NCBI GenBank assembly: GCA_024276595.1
Contig: JAJRWW010000371.1
Coordinates: 1-13,186 of the forward strand
Reading direction: 5' to 3'
Length of the DNA stretch: 13,186 bases
Source: Myxococcota bacterium
GTDB lineage: Bacteria > Myxococcota_A > Polyangia > HGW-17 > JAJRWW01
The notes under the pieces were generated by a model that worked only from the letters and a program-made list of their open reading frames with translations, had not been told where the DNA came from and searched no databases. The translations under genes were made by a program, and so were the position numbers. Positions within the stretch are counted from its first letter, which is position 1, and each line of letters begins with the position of its first letter. Positions 1 through 7,255 of this stretch are shown one piece after another.

Positions 1-4
1 CTGG

Positions 5-1618
5 ATGGAGCTTCAGGCGCAGGTGGCCGAGAGCTCCCGGATCATGCTCTGTCTTCCCGATGATGCCCACCGGGCGGAGCTGCAGGAGGGCGCCGCAGAG
101 CTCGGGGCGGGGGTTGTCACCGCCCTGACGGCAGACGAGGCTGTGCGGGCGGTGGAGGCACAGGACATCGACCTGCTCATTGTCGCCGAGGACCCTCCCG
201 ACATGCGCGCCCTGGACCTGGTGCGTTTCGTCCAGGGGTTGCCGGTGGTGCCCAAGGTGCTGGTTCTGGCGGCTCGCCCTTCGCCCAGGAAGGTGCTAGA
301 CGCCATCCAGCTCGGCGTGGCCGACTACCTCCTGGAGCCGGAGCAGAAGCCCGCGGAGATCCTCGAGCGCACCCGGCTGCACCTCGAACGTCTCGGGCGC
401 CACAAGGTGCAGCTCCGCATGATCTCGGATCTGCGTCGGCTGCACCAGGACACCCCACCCCAGGAGCGGGGGGTGCTCATCTTCACATTGAAGCGCCAGC
501 TCTCGCGGTTTCGCATGTCGCTGGGGCCCATGAACCGAGTGCTCATCGTGGACGCCGACACCATGGTGCGGCGGCAGCTCGGCTCGGCCCTAGGCGGAAT
601 GGGGCTGATGCCCTCCGGCGCCCTGGGAGGCAACTCCGCCCTGGAGCTGCTGGCAGAGGAGGGAGCGGACCTGGTGATCGTTTCGGGGGACCTGCCCGAC
701 ATGCAGATAGCCGAGATGGTGGGCAGGATCAACGATGTCACCGGCGGTGTCCCGGTGGTGCTCCTGGCCGCGGTGGGTGACATGGATCCGGCCCTGGCGG
801 CCCTGCGAATGGGCTTCGCGGACTGTATTCGCAAGCCCATTGCCTCTCCCGAGCACGCCGCCCACCGGGTGGCGCGAGTGCTCAAGGAGCGGCGGCGGGA
901 GCTGCTCGCCGACAACCTGATTCGCAAGCTCTACCAGCTCATGCGCACGGCCTCCGAGGTGCTGGCGCCAGAGACCACGCCCCAGGTAAGGCAGGTCTTC
1001 GACGATGTCATCGTGCGCCACGATGAGGAGGGCGCGGTGCCAGACGGGGTCTCCACCGGGTCCGGGATCTCCGATGAGGCGCTGGCACAGGCGGTCGCAT
1101 ACCAGGGCTCGCCCGAGGAGGGGGTGAGGTTGACCACCGGCGAGGTGGAGATCATTGCTGACGTTGACGACGGTCCCGACGTCACCAACGCCGATCTGTT
1201 GCCCGACACGGTCGTCATCGAGTACATCGACGAGCTGCTGTTTGCTCCAGGTGAGGAGAACAAGCCGCACTCGGGTGTGCTCGGCGCCGGGCAGCGCCTG
1301 ACTCCAAGGGTGGAGCGCGCCACCTTCGTGCGCTATGGATCCACCGGCACCGAGGAGGCATCACTCGGCTATGCGCACGACCTGAGCCTTGGGGGGATGT
1401 TCATCCTGGCCGAAGATCCTCCGCCGGTGGGCTCGGACCTCCAGATAGAGCTCCAGCTCCCCGACGGCGAGAAGGTAACACGGGTCCGCGTGCAGGGGCG
1501 GGTGAAGTGGCACACGAACCCCGAGCGTCGGCCGCCACAGGGGGACGGATTCGGCGTCCAGTTCACCGTGGTGGACCAGGCGGCCTCTGCTGCCATCCGC
1601 AGGGCTGTCACGAGCTGA
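5..1618 (+). CDS. Tandem pseudo-receiver / PilZ domain protein
   Basis: Probable signalling adaptor of the cytoplasm; no membrane segment or signal peptide is visible. Two response-regulator receiver-like domains (about residues 10-125 and 176-297) are followed by an acidic linker and a C-terminal PilZ domain (about 433-530). The PilZ part shows an RxxxR (R431, R435) and DLSLGG (459-464), the two c-di-GMP contact motifs, and follows the pattern of the PilZ subfamily expanded in Myxococcus (known family, recognised by eye). Both receivers keep the fold pattern but lack the phospho-acceptor Asp: Ala61 in the first and Ser227 in the second (each four residues before the conserved Pro). The second keeps the Lys (K277, RKP); the first has Glu111 there. 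I infer phosphorylation-independent function, with c-di-GMP as the likely input. The frame is open to the window edge, so the true start may lie upstream of the ATG at 5. It converges on the next gene with 3 bases between stops. Confidence 0.85.
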   Translation: MELQAQVAESSRIMLCLPDDAHRAELQEGAAELGAGVVTALTADEAVRAVEAQDIDLLIVAEDPPDMRALDLVRFVQGLPVVPKVLVLAARPSPRKVLDAIQLGVADYLLEPEQKPAEILERTRLHLERLGRHKVQLRMISDLRRLHQDTPPQERGVLIFTLKRQLSRFRMSLGPMNRVLIVDADTMVRRQLGSALGGMGLMPSGALGGNSALELLAEEGADLVIVSGDLPDMQIAEMVGRINDVTGGVPVVLLAAVGDMDPALAALRMGFADCIRKPIASPEHAAHRVARVLKERRRELLADNLIRKLYQLMRTASEVLAPETTPQVRQVFDDVIVRHDEEGAVPDGVSTGSGISDEALAQAVAYQGSPEEGVRLTTGEVEIIADVDDGPDVTNADLLPDTVVIEYIDELLFAPGEENKPHSGVLGAGQRLTPRVERATFVRYGSTGTEEASLGYAHDLSLGGMFILAEDPPPVGSDLQIELQLPDGEKVTRVRVQGRVKWHTNPERRPPQGDGFGVQFTVVDQAASAAIRRAVTS

Positions 1619-1621
1619 TGG

Positions 1622-2209
1622 CTACCTCTCGGTGCCATCATCAGAGCGCTCCTGGTGGTGCGAATGCCCGTGCGAATGCCCGTGCGGATGCCCGTGCGAA
1701 TGTGGTCTCCCGGTGAGATGATCCATCTGGTGGACCGGATCATCCAGGTCCTCGACCCAGCCGAGGTTGGCGTCCTCCTTGGCGTCGAGGCGGGCGAAGT
1801 AGGGCTTTACGTCCAGCACGGGTGAGCCGTCCAGCGCGTCGATGGGCCCCAGGTGGATGGTGGCCCCGTGAACCCGTAGCAGCCGTACCACGGAGAGCCC
1901 GATGGGGTTGGGCCGCCCAGGGGAGCGGCTGGCGAAGAGGCCCACCTCCTTGCCACCCGCCCAGGGAGGCTTGACGCGCATGGCAGGGGTGCCGTCCACC
2001 CGGTCCAGGGCAAACAGCACGTACAGGTACGAGAAGCGGTCAAGCTGAGCGAGCCCCTCGGCGAGCTCCTCCCGCAGCTCCAGCCGAAAGCGTCCCTCCT
2101 CCACCTCGCGGTCCACGGGCTGGTTGGGTGCCCGCTCCCCGTAGGGGGTTCGCAAGACGCCTATGGGCTCGTAGGTCAGTTGCCGGCCAGGCCGGCGCAG
2201 GTCGGTCAT
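1622..2209 (-). CDS. trmO: TrmO/TsaA-type tRNA (m6t6A37) methyltransferase with His-rich tail
   Basis: Predicted S-adenosylmethionine-dependent enzyme that N6-methylates threonylcarbamoyl-adenosine at position 37 of tRNA (known for the TrmO/YaeB/VirR family). The 195-residue protein carries the family hallmarks: IGVLRTPY (16-23), PNQP (28-31), SRSPGRPNPIGLS (94-106), then IDALDGSPVLDVKPY (123-137). It lacks the extra C-terminal domain of the roughly 235-residue E. coli enzyme and instead ends in a tail (170-185) with nine His in sixteen residues, alternating with Ser, Gly and Pro. The start at 2209 is fixed by a perfect AGGAGGTG five bases upstream; the frame stays open to 2431 but that stretch looks non-coding. 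The tail could bind Ni/Zn/Cu, as such tails do in HypB or SlyD; for this enzyme that is inference. The gene is divergent from manC and appears to be single. Confidence 0.9.
   Translation of the reverse strand: MTDLRRPGRQLTYEPIGVLRTPYGERAPNQPVDREVEEGRFRLELREELAEGLAQLDRFSYLYVLFALDRVDGTPAMRVKPPWAGGKEVGLFASRSPGRPNPIGLSVVRLLRVHGATIHLGPIDALDGSPVLDVKPYFARLDAKEDANLGWVEDLDDPVHQMDHLTGRPHSHGHPHGHSHGHSHHQERSDDGTER
1658..1705. repeat. Four 12-base tandem repeats inside trmO (His-rich tail)
   Basis: Unit GTGCGAATGCCC on the plus strand starts at 1658, 1670, 1682 and 1694. The third copy has one change (A to G at 1687) and the fourth diverges in its last three bases. The repeats lie in frame in trmO (minus strand) and encode the His-Gly/Ser/Pro alternation of the tail. 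Unit length is a multiple of three, so copy-number change would lengthen or shorten the tail without breaking the gene. Confidence 0.9.
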
Positions 2210-2214
2210 GGGTT

Positions 2215-2222
2215 CACCTCCT
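2215..2222 (-). promoter_or_regulatory. Strong Shine-Dalgarno deciding the trmO start
   Basis: AGGAGGTG on the minus strand, ending five bases before the ATG at 2209. It is the best ribosome binding site in the window and excludes the longer open frame to 2431. Confidence 0.8.
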
Positions 2223-2228
2223 GCCCCC

Positions 2229-2257
2229 TGTATAGCTCCACGAGGGGCTCGGGTGAA
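2229..2257 (-). promoter_or_regulatory. Candidate sigma70-type promoter for trmO
   Basis: On the minus strand, TTCACC (2257-2252) is separated by 17 bases from TATACA (2234-2229). The match is fair (-10 good, -35 partial). The predicted transcript would begin near 2222, almost on the Shine-Dalgarno sequence, giving a nearly leaderless mRNA; this closeness lowers my confidence. Confidence 0.35.
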
Positions 2258-2344
2258 GTGCTGTCGCGCATTTCTGGGTCTGCCCGAAGGGCCATCTGTG
2301 GCATAGTGGGCCCTCGCACTGGCCGGTTTTCCGGGAGGAGCTCC

Positions 2345-3436
2345 ATGACCGAAAAGAAACCCGACATCTTCGTGGTGCTCATGGCGGGCGGCTCTGGCAC
2401 TCGCCTGTGGCCATTGTCCACCAAGGACCACCCGAAGCAGCTTCTGGCCCTCACGGGTGAGCGCTCGCTATTGCAGCTCACGGTGGATCGCACAGCCTCC
2501 CTGGCGCCACCCCACCGGGTGCTCGTCCTGACAAACGCAAGGTATGTGGACGCCATCAGGGAGCAGCTCCCCCAGGTGCCCCCGGAGAACGTGGTTGCCG
2601 AGCCCGTGGCCAGAGATACCTCCGGCGCCGTGGCCCTGGCGGCGGTCATTGGTCGGGCCCGCTTCCCCGGGTGTGTCATGGTTGTCCTTCCGGCGGATCA
2701 CGTCATCGAGCCCGTGGAGGAGTTCACGGCGGCGATGGAGAGCGCCGCCCTGGGCGCAGCCAGCAGCGAGGCCCTCTACACCTTTGGGATCCATCCCACC
2801 TTCCCGGCCACGGGCTACGGCTACCTGGAGCGGGGGGACCCGGTGGAGGTTCCTGGGACCGGCGGTCACTGGAGGCTGCTTCGCTTCAGGGAGAAGCCCG
2901 ATCTGGCCACCGCCAAGGAGTTCCTGGGCTCGGGCAGGTTTTTCTGGAACAGCGGCATGTTTGCCTGGCACGTGGACGCGATCTGGGCCAACATCGAGGA
3001 GCACCTCCCTGAGCACGCGCGCCACATGGGCCCCCTTGTGGAGGAGGTCTCAGGTCCACATTGGGGAGCCGCCCTGGCGGAGGCCTTCGAGAAGCTGCCC
3101 AAGGTGTCCATCGACTTCGGCGTCATGGAGAAGGCGGCGGACGTCCGCATGGTGGAGACATCGTTCAGGTGGTACGACGTGGGCGGATGGCCCGCGCTGC
3201 GGGACTTTCTGCCGGCGGACCCGGCTGGCAACCACCACCGCGGGGAGCTGGAGTGCATCGACGCCGAGGGGAACCTGGTCTTTTGTGACGACCCAGGCGA
3301 GACAGTGGCCCTGGTGGGGGTGAGTGGCCTCGTGGTGGTGCGCGCCGGGAACAAGACCCTGGTAATGGACGAGGGGCGGGCCCAGGAGGTCAAGGCCCTC
3401 GCCAACCGAGTTGCATCAAAGGAGCCCAGCAAATGA
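2345..3436 (+). CDS. manC: Mannose-1-phosphate guanylyltransferase
   Basis: Forms GDP-mannose from GTP and mannose-1-phosphate in the cytoplasm. The 363-residue protein is the single-domain form, without the C-terminal phosphomannose isomerase half of AlgA/ManC fusions. Visible motifs: nucleotide-binding AGGSGTRLWPLS (14-25) with PKQ (30-32), PADH (116-119), TGYGYLE (156-162), FREKP (181-185), WNSGMF (201-206), SIDFGVMEK (255-263) and WYDVGGW (276-282). All are expected for the family, so activity is likely. The start at 2345 is chosen because GGAGGAG lies four bases upstream and the family motif begins soon after; the frame is open back to 2180 without recognisable protein. The stop overlaps the next start (ATGA, 3433-3436), so it is translationally coupled to the phosphomannomutase. 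Together they convert mannose-6-phosphate to GDP-mannose, a precursor of exopolysaccharide, O-antigen or glycoprotein mannose and of GDP-fucose. Confidence 0.95.
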   Translation: MTEKKPDIFVVLMAGGSGTRLWPLSTKDHPKQLLALTGERSLLQLTVDRTASLAPPHRVLVLTNARYVDAIREQLPQVPPENVVAEPVARDTSGAVALAAVIGRARFPGCVMVVLPADHVIEPVEEFTAAMESAALGAASSEALYTFGIHPTFPATGYGYLERGDPVEVPGTGGHWRLLRFREKPDLATAKEFLGSGRFFWNSGMFAWHVDAIWANIEEHLPEHARHMGPLVEEVSGPHWGAALAEAFEKLPKVSIDFGVMEKAADVRMVETSFRWYDVGGWPALRDFLPADPAGNHHRGELECIDAEGNLVFCDDPGETVALVGVSGLVVVRAGNKTLVMDEGRAQEVKALANRVASKEPSK

Positions 3437-4785
3437 CGGATCAGAAGCTGGCCTGCTTCAAGGCCTACGACGTACGGGGCCGCGTGCCCGACGACCTGGA
3501 CGAGGAGCTCACCTACAAGATCGGACGCGCCTACGCCGACCAGCTACAGGCCAGGACCGTCGTGGTGGGACGAGATGTGCGCCTCTCGAGCGAGAGGTTC
3601 TGCGATGCCCTGACCCGGGGCCTGGTGGACGCGGGCGTGAAGGTGTCGGACATCGGCCTCTGCGGCACCGAGCTGATCTACTTTGCCACCAGTCACCTGT
3701 CGGTGGACGGGGGCATCATGGTCACCGCCAGCCACAACCCCATGGACTACAACGGCCTGAAGTTCGTTGCCAGGGACTCCATCCCCCTCTCGGGGGAGGA
3801 CGGCCTGCCGGAGCTGGAGCGCCGCTGCGTCACCGGGGACATCGGCCAAAAGCGCGGCGGGGGATCTCTGGAGCGGGTGGATGTGTCGGAGGCCTACACG
3901 GACCATCTGCTCGGATACGTGCGGCCGGAGGCGCTCAGACCCATCAAGGTGGTCACCGATCCGGGCAACGGCTGTGCCGGCCCCTGGCTGGACCTGCTGG
4001 CGCCCAGGCTCCCCTTCGAGCTGGTGCGCATCTGCCACGAGCCTGACGGGTCCTTTCCCAACGGTATCCCAAACCCAATGCTGGAGGAGAACCGGGCCCG
4101 CACCACCGCGGCCGTGCTCGACAGCGGGGCGGCCGTGGGGCTCGCCTGGGACGGGGACTTCGACCGCTGCTTCTTCTTCGACGAGCGGGGGCGCTTCGTG
4201 GAGGGCTACTACCTGGTGGGCCTGCTGGCAGAGGCGACCCTCAGAAAGCATCCCGGCGCCAAGATCATCCACGACCCGCGCCTCACCTGGAACACCCGGG
4301 AGATGGTCACTGCCGCGGGGGGGCGGCCCATTCAGAGCCGCTGCGGTCACGCCTTCATCAAGTCGGCCATGCGCAGGGAGGACGCCTGGTACGGCGGCGA
4401 GATGTCGGCGCACCACTACTTCCAGCGCTTCTTTTACTGCGACAGCGGCATGATCCCGTGGCTGCTGGTGCTGGAGCTGCTGGGGGAGGACGGCCGCCCC
4501 TTCTCGGAGCTGTTGTCCGAGCGCATGGCCGCCTTCCCGGTGAGCGGGGAGATCAACCGGCGCATCCAGGACGCCGACGCCTGCATCGCGGCCGTGGAGG
4601 AGAGGTACGCACCAGAGGCGTTGGAGGTGGACCACACGGACGGCATCTCGGTCTCCTTTGAGCGGTGGCGCTTCAACCTTCGCAAGTCCAACACCGAGCC
4701 CCTGGTGCGGCTGAACGTGGAGGCTCGCGGGGACGAGGCGCTCATGCGGGAGAAGACCGAGGAGCTTCTCTCCATGCTCAGCTAG
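3433..4785 (+). CDS. manB: Phosphomannomutase / phosphoglucomutase (alpha-D-phosphohexomutase family)
   Basis: Interconverts mannose-6-phosphate and mannose-1-phosphate, the step before ManC. The 450-residue length fits CpsG/AlgC-type enzymes. All four active-site loops are present: catalytic phosphoserine S100 in TASHNP, the magnesium loop DGDFDR (D240, D242, D244), sugar-recognition GGEMSAHH (321-328), and phosphate-binding RKSNTEP (417-423). The AlgC-like GGEMSAHH favours a mannose/glucose enzyme over phosphoglucosamine mutase. The start overlaps the manC stop by four bases (ATGA) and has AAGGAG (3419-3424) eight bases upstream inside manC. The gene is likely co-transcribed with manC and the amidase. 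Dual glucose/mannose activity is possible and cannot be decided from sequence. Confidence 0.95.
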   Translation: MTDQKLACFKAYDVRGRVPDDLDEELTYKIGRAYADQLQARTVVVGRDVRLSSERFCDALTRGLVDAGVKVSDIGLCGTELIYFATSHLSVDGGIMVTASHNPMDYNGLKFVARDSIPLSGEDGLPELERRCVTGDIGQKRGGGSLERVDVSEAYTDHLLGYVRPEALRPIKVVTDPGNGCAGPWLDLLAPRLPFELVRICHEPDGSFPNGIPNPMLEENRARTTAAVLDSGAAVGLAWDGDFDRCFFFDERGRFVEGYYLVGLLAEATLRKHPGAKIIHDPRLTWNTREMVTAAGGRPIQSRCGHAFIKSAMRREDAWYGGEMSAHHYFQRFFYCDSGMIPWLLVLELLGEDGRPFSELLSERMAAFPVSGEINRRIQDADACIAAVEERYAPEALEVDHTDGISVSFERWRFNLRKSNTEPLVRLNVEARGDEALMREKTEELLSMLS

Positions 4786-4797
4786 GCCGGCAGCCCC

Positions 4798-6261
4798 ATG
4801 AGAGGAGCGCATGCGCCCTTTCCGCCGCTCGGCGAGCTGGCCCGCCTCCTGCGCCATGGAGCCGTGACAGCCCGGGCAGTGGCTGAGGGAGCGCTGGCCG
4901 CCTCCCGGCTGGGCGCCTACAGGGAGCAGCGCCCCCGGGTGACCCTGGCCCAGGCGGATCAGATTGACTCTCGGCTTCGCGCTGGATCGGACCCCGGACC
5001 CCTGCTGGGGATCCCCATCTCCGTCAAGGACCTCTTCGGGGTCCCCGGCCTGACCACCTGTGCGGGCTCCCCCAGGAGATTGCCGCCCAGCTTCGAGGAG
5101 CCGGGCCCGGTGGTGCGGGCGCTGCTCCAGGGGGGAGCCTGTGTCACGGGCAAGACGCACACGGTGGAGTTTGCCTTTGGGGGTTTGGGCACCAACCCCC
5201 ATTACCGCACGCCCATCAACCCCTGGGATGCGGTCGCCCCCCGAGCTCCAGGTGGCAGCAGCGCGGGGGCAGGGGTGAGCCTGTGCGAGGGCTCGGCCCT
5301 GCTGGCTCTGGGCACCGACACCGCCGGCTCTGTTCGTATCCCGGCCGCCTGGACGGGCAACGTGGGGCTGAAGACCAGCCGCGGGCGCTGGTCCACAAAA
5401 GGGGTGGTGCCCCTCTCCTCCACCCTGGACACGGTGGGGCTGCTGGCGCGCAGTGTCGAGGACCTGCTGCCGGGCTTCGCGGTCATTGACGCCGCCCACG
5501 GGAAGCGGCCTCTCCCCGGGGCGCTCCCAGACCTGGAGGCGCCCCCAGACCTGGCAGAGATCCGGCTGGCCCGCGTCGACGGGCTGCTCCTGGAGGGCTG
5601 CTCTGCCGGAGTGCTCGAGGCGGTGGAGGAGGGCATGAAGGAGCTTACCGGCGCCGGGGTGGCGCTGTGCTCCTTGCGGCTGCCGCAGATCGACGCCGCG
5701 TACCAGCTCTTTCTCAGGGGTGGCCCCGTGGCCCCGGAGGCGGCGCGCTTCCTCGCGGCAAAGCTGCCCCGCTGGCTCCCCTCCCTGGATCCAAACGTCC
5801 GGGTGCGGCTTGGCGACGCGGCTCGGCTCCCGGAGGAGGAGTACCGGGCACGACTGGCCGAGCTCTTCGAGCTGGCCTCCTCGGTGGACGAGGCGCTGGA
5901 GGGGGTGGACGCTCTGGTGGCCCCCACCGTTGCCAGCACTCCCCCGCTGCTGGCGGACATCCGGGATCCAGGCGACTATGGCCGTGAGAACCTCCTCTGC
6001 CTGCGCAACACCTGTGTGGCCAACTACCTCGGGCTGTGCGCCATCACCCTCCCGGTGGGCCTGGACGCCGCCTCCATGCCCGTGGGCCTCATGCTCATGG
6101 CCCGCGGTGGGCAGGACGCGCGCCTCCTGCGGCTGGCGCTCGCCCTGGAGCGACGCCTGGGAACCGGCGGCAGGCGCCTGGGAACCCCGGAGGGGGCAGG
6201 GGGCAGGCCAGAGGGGGGCAGGCTCAGAGGTACATCCTCACCGGGTGATCTGTCTCCTTGA
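4798..6261 (+). CDS. Amidase-signature family enzyme (GatA-like amidase)
   Basis: Hydrolyses or transfers an amide; substrate unknown. The Lys-cisSer-Ser triad is complete: K77 in SVKDLF, S154 in PGGSSAG, and the nucleophile S178 in TDTAGSVR. The spacing (24 residues between the serines) is the same as in GatA and FAAH. The protein has 487 residues. No gatB or gatC lies nearby, so a free-standing amidase is more likely than a tRNA amidotransferase subunit. It starts 12 bases after manB and is probably in the same operon, though no strong Shine-Dalgarno precedes 4798. A link to glycan synthesis is possible only by neighbourhood. The last 30 or so residues are Gly/Arg/Pro-rich, look non-conserved, and are encoded by a G-rich tract. 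The final 38 bases overlap the convergent gene on the other strand. Confidence 0.88.
   Translation: MRGAHAPFPPLGELARLLRHGAVTARAVAEGALAASRLGAYREQRPRVTLAQADQIDSRLRAGSDPGPLLGIPISVKDLFGVPGLTTCAGSPRRLPPSFEEPGPVVRALLQGGACVTGKTHTVEFAFGGLGTNPHYRTPINPWDAVAPRAPGGSSAGAGVSLCEGSALLALGTDTAGSVRIPAAWTGNVGLKTSRGRWSTKGVVPLSSTLDTVGLLARSVEDLLPGFAVIDAAHGKRPLPGALPDLEAPPDLAEIRLARVDGLLLEGCSAGVLEAVEEGMKELTGAGVALCSLRLPQIDAAYQLFLRGGPVAPEAARFLAAKLPRWLPSLDPNVRVRLGDAARLPEEEYRARLAELFELASSVDEALEGVDALVAPTVASTPPLLADIRDPGDYGRENLLCLRNTCVANYLGLCAITLPVGLDAASMPVGLMLMARGGQDARLLRLALALERRLGTGGRRLGTPEGAGGRPEGGRLRGTSSPGDLSP
6154..6221 (+). repeat. 21-base direct repeat and G-rich tract at the amidase 3' end
   Basis: CGCCTGGGAACC occurs at 6154-6165 and again at 6175-6186 (period 21, encoding RLGT twice). 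A perfect 10-base palindrome CAGGCGCCTG sits at 6171-6180. This is followed by G runs of five (6192-6196), five (6199-6203) and six (6212-6217). Only three runs reach three or more G, so a standard three-layer intramolecular quadruplex is not met. It probably reflects slippage-prone sequence in a poorly constrained gene tail. Confidence 0.6.
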
Positions 6262-7248
6262 CGGCCACCTCGAGGGCGGCCTTTCCCTCGGAGCGCAGCC
6301 GGACGATGGTGTCGGGGCCCTCCAGCAGACGCAGCTCACAGTGGGCGATCTTGCTGTTGAGGCAGCAGATGGTGTCTCCGTCCGGGTTGCGATAGGTGAG
6401 CCCAACCATGCGGTCTGGCCTGGTCCAGAGGCTCCCGATGAGGCGCTGCCTACCCTTGACACAGTCGAAGTCCCAGCAGGTGTAGTCCAGCACGCTGGAG
6501 GAGCCCAGCCAGCAGGTGACGTCCGTGAAGTCGTAGGTCACTCCCTGGCAGATGAGCTTGGCGAGGGTCAAAACGGGGTGGTGATGGGGCCCACCTTGAT
6601 ACGAGCGGAGAAGCCCTCGAAGATGGCCCCGACCTGGGATCCATCCCCCAGGTCCGCGAAGAGGTTGCAGTGGGCCCAGGCGTATCGCTCCGAGTGGGCG
6701 CGCCCCCAGTTGTGGCCCATCATTCCCGGCCAGCCGGTCACCTCCAGGCGCCTGCCGTCCACCTCCACGAACCCGTGGTATCGGCTGTCGGCGGTGGGGG
6801 TGAGGGTCTTGAACTTGGGGAAGGGGGCGGTGTACATCCAACCCATGGGCAGCGGGTAGAGGGGGCTCGCCGTGGCGTCGAACAGCAGGTCCCAGCGCAG
6901 CTCGGCTCCCTCCGGCGTGCTCAGTCTCCCGGATGTGTGGCCCGGCTCCAGGCTGCACTCGGCCATGGTGACGCCCAGCCCTCGCGCTCCTCGTCCGACC
7001 TGGGCGATGGGGTATGTCTCCTTGGCGGCGGCGTGCCCAGGGCCTCCCTCCTCGCCGTCGAAGACGATGGCCCATGCCTCGCCAACGGTGGGCGCGAGCC
7101 CCAGGGGGGAGTAGATGGTGAACTTCAGCCAGAAGGCTCGGTCGCTCCGGGGGTCGTTGGCCTTCAGAAAGAAGCTCTCCACGTGGCCACCGCGGTCCTC
7201 GGGGTCCCAGCGGACGGCGTAGTCGTGTGGTCGTTTGGCTTTGAGCAT
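6224..7248 (-). pseudogene. Frameshifted lipocalin-like (tocopherol cyclase/CrtC/AttH-like) protein gene
   Basis: The gene reads from ATG 7248 for 226 residues to a stop at 6568-6570, but clearly coding sequence continues in the -1 frame to a stop at 6224. The break lies at CCCCGTTTTGA (minus strand, 6578-6568); adding one base to the C or T run gives a continuous 341-residue protein. The first part has GHVESFFLKAN (21-31), SRYHGFVEVDG (155-165) and GMMGHNWG (175-182) followed by AWAHCN (190-195); the second has NPDG and CLNSKIA. The HNWG...W..CN pattern recalls lipocalin-like beta-barrel families such as tocopherol cyclase, AttH and CrtC; this assignment is tentative. AGGTG for the start overlaps the stop of the upstream gene, so the two are coupled. 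Explanations are sequencing error, recent real mutation, or less likely recoding. As it stands, the product lacks its C-terminal third. Confidence 0.8.
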
Positions 7249-7255
7249 GTGGCAC

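Noticed and set aside
1658..1705. Possible CRISPR-like or intergenic repeat
   Set aside because: The unit is 12 bases with no spacers and lies in frame in a coding region. It is a coding tandem repeat.
2180..2344. Longer N-terminus for manC beginning at 2180
   Set aside because: The extra sequence overlaps the divergent trmO gene and does not resemble the family. A good ribosome binding site and the nucleotide-binding motif fit a start at 2345.
3544..5499. A 651-codon open frame antisense to phosphomannomutase and amidase
   Set aside because: The genes underneath have complete catalytic motifs. The antisense product shows no recognisable domain, and its reading frame follows from GC-rich codon bias.
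6192..6221. G-quadruplex
   Set aside because: Only three G runs of length three or more are present, so the usual four-run rule fails; a bulged or two-layer form cannot be judged by eye.
6568..6580. Programmed -1 ribosomal frameshift
   Set aside because: No standard slippery heptamer in the zero frame and no obvious stimulating structure seen. A single-base error or mutation at the C or T run is simpler, though not proven.
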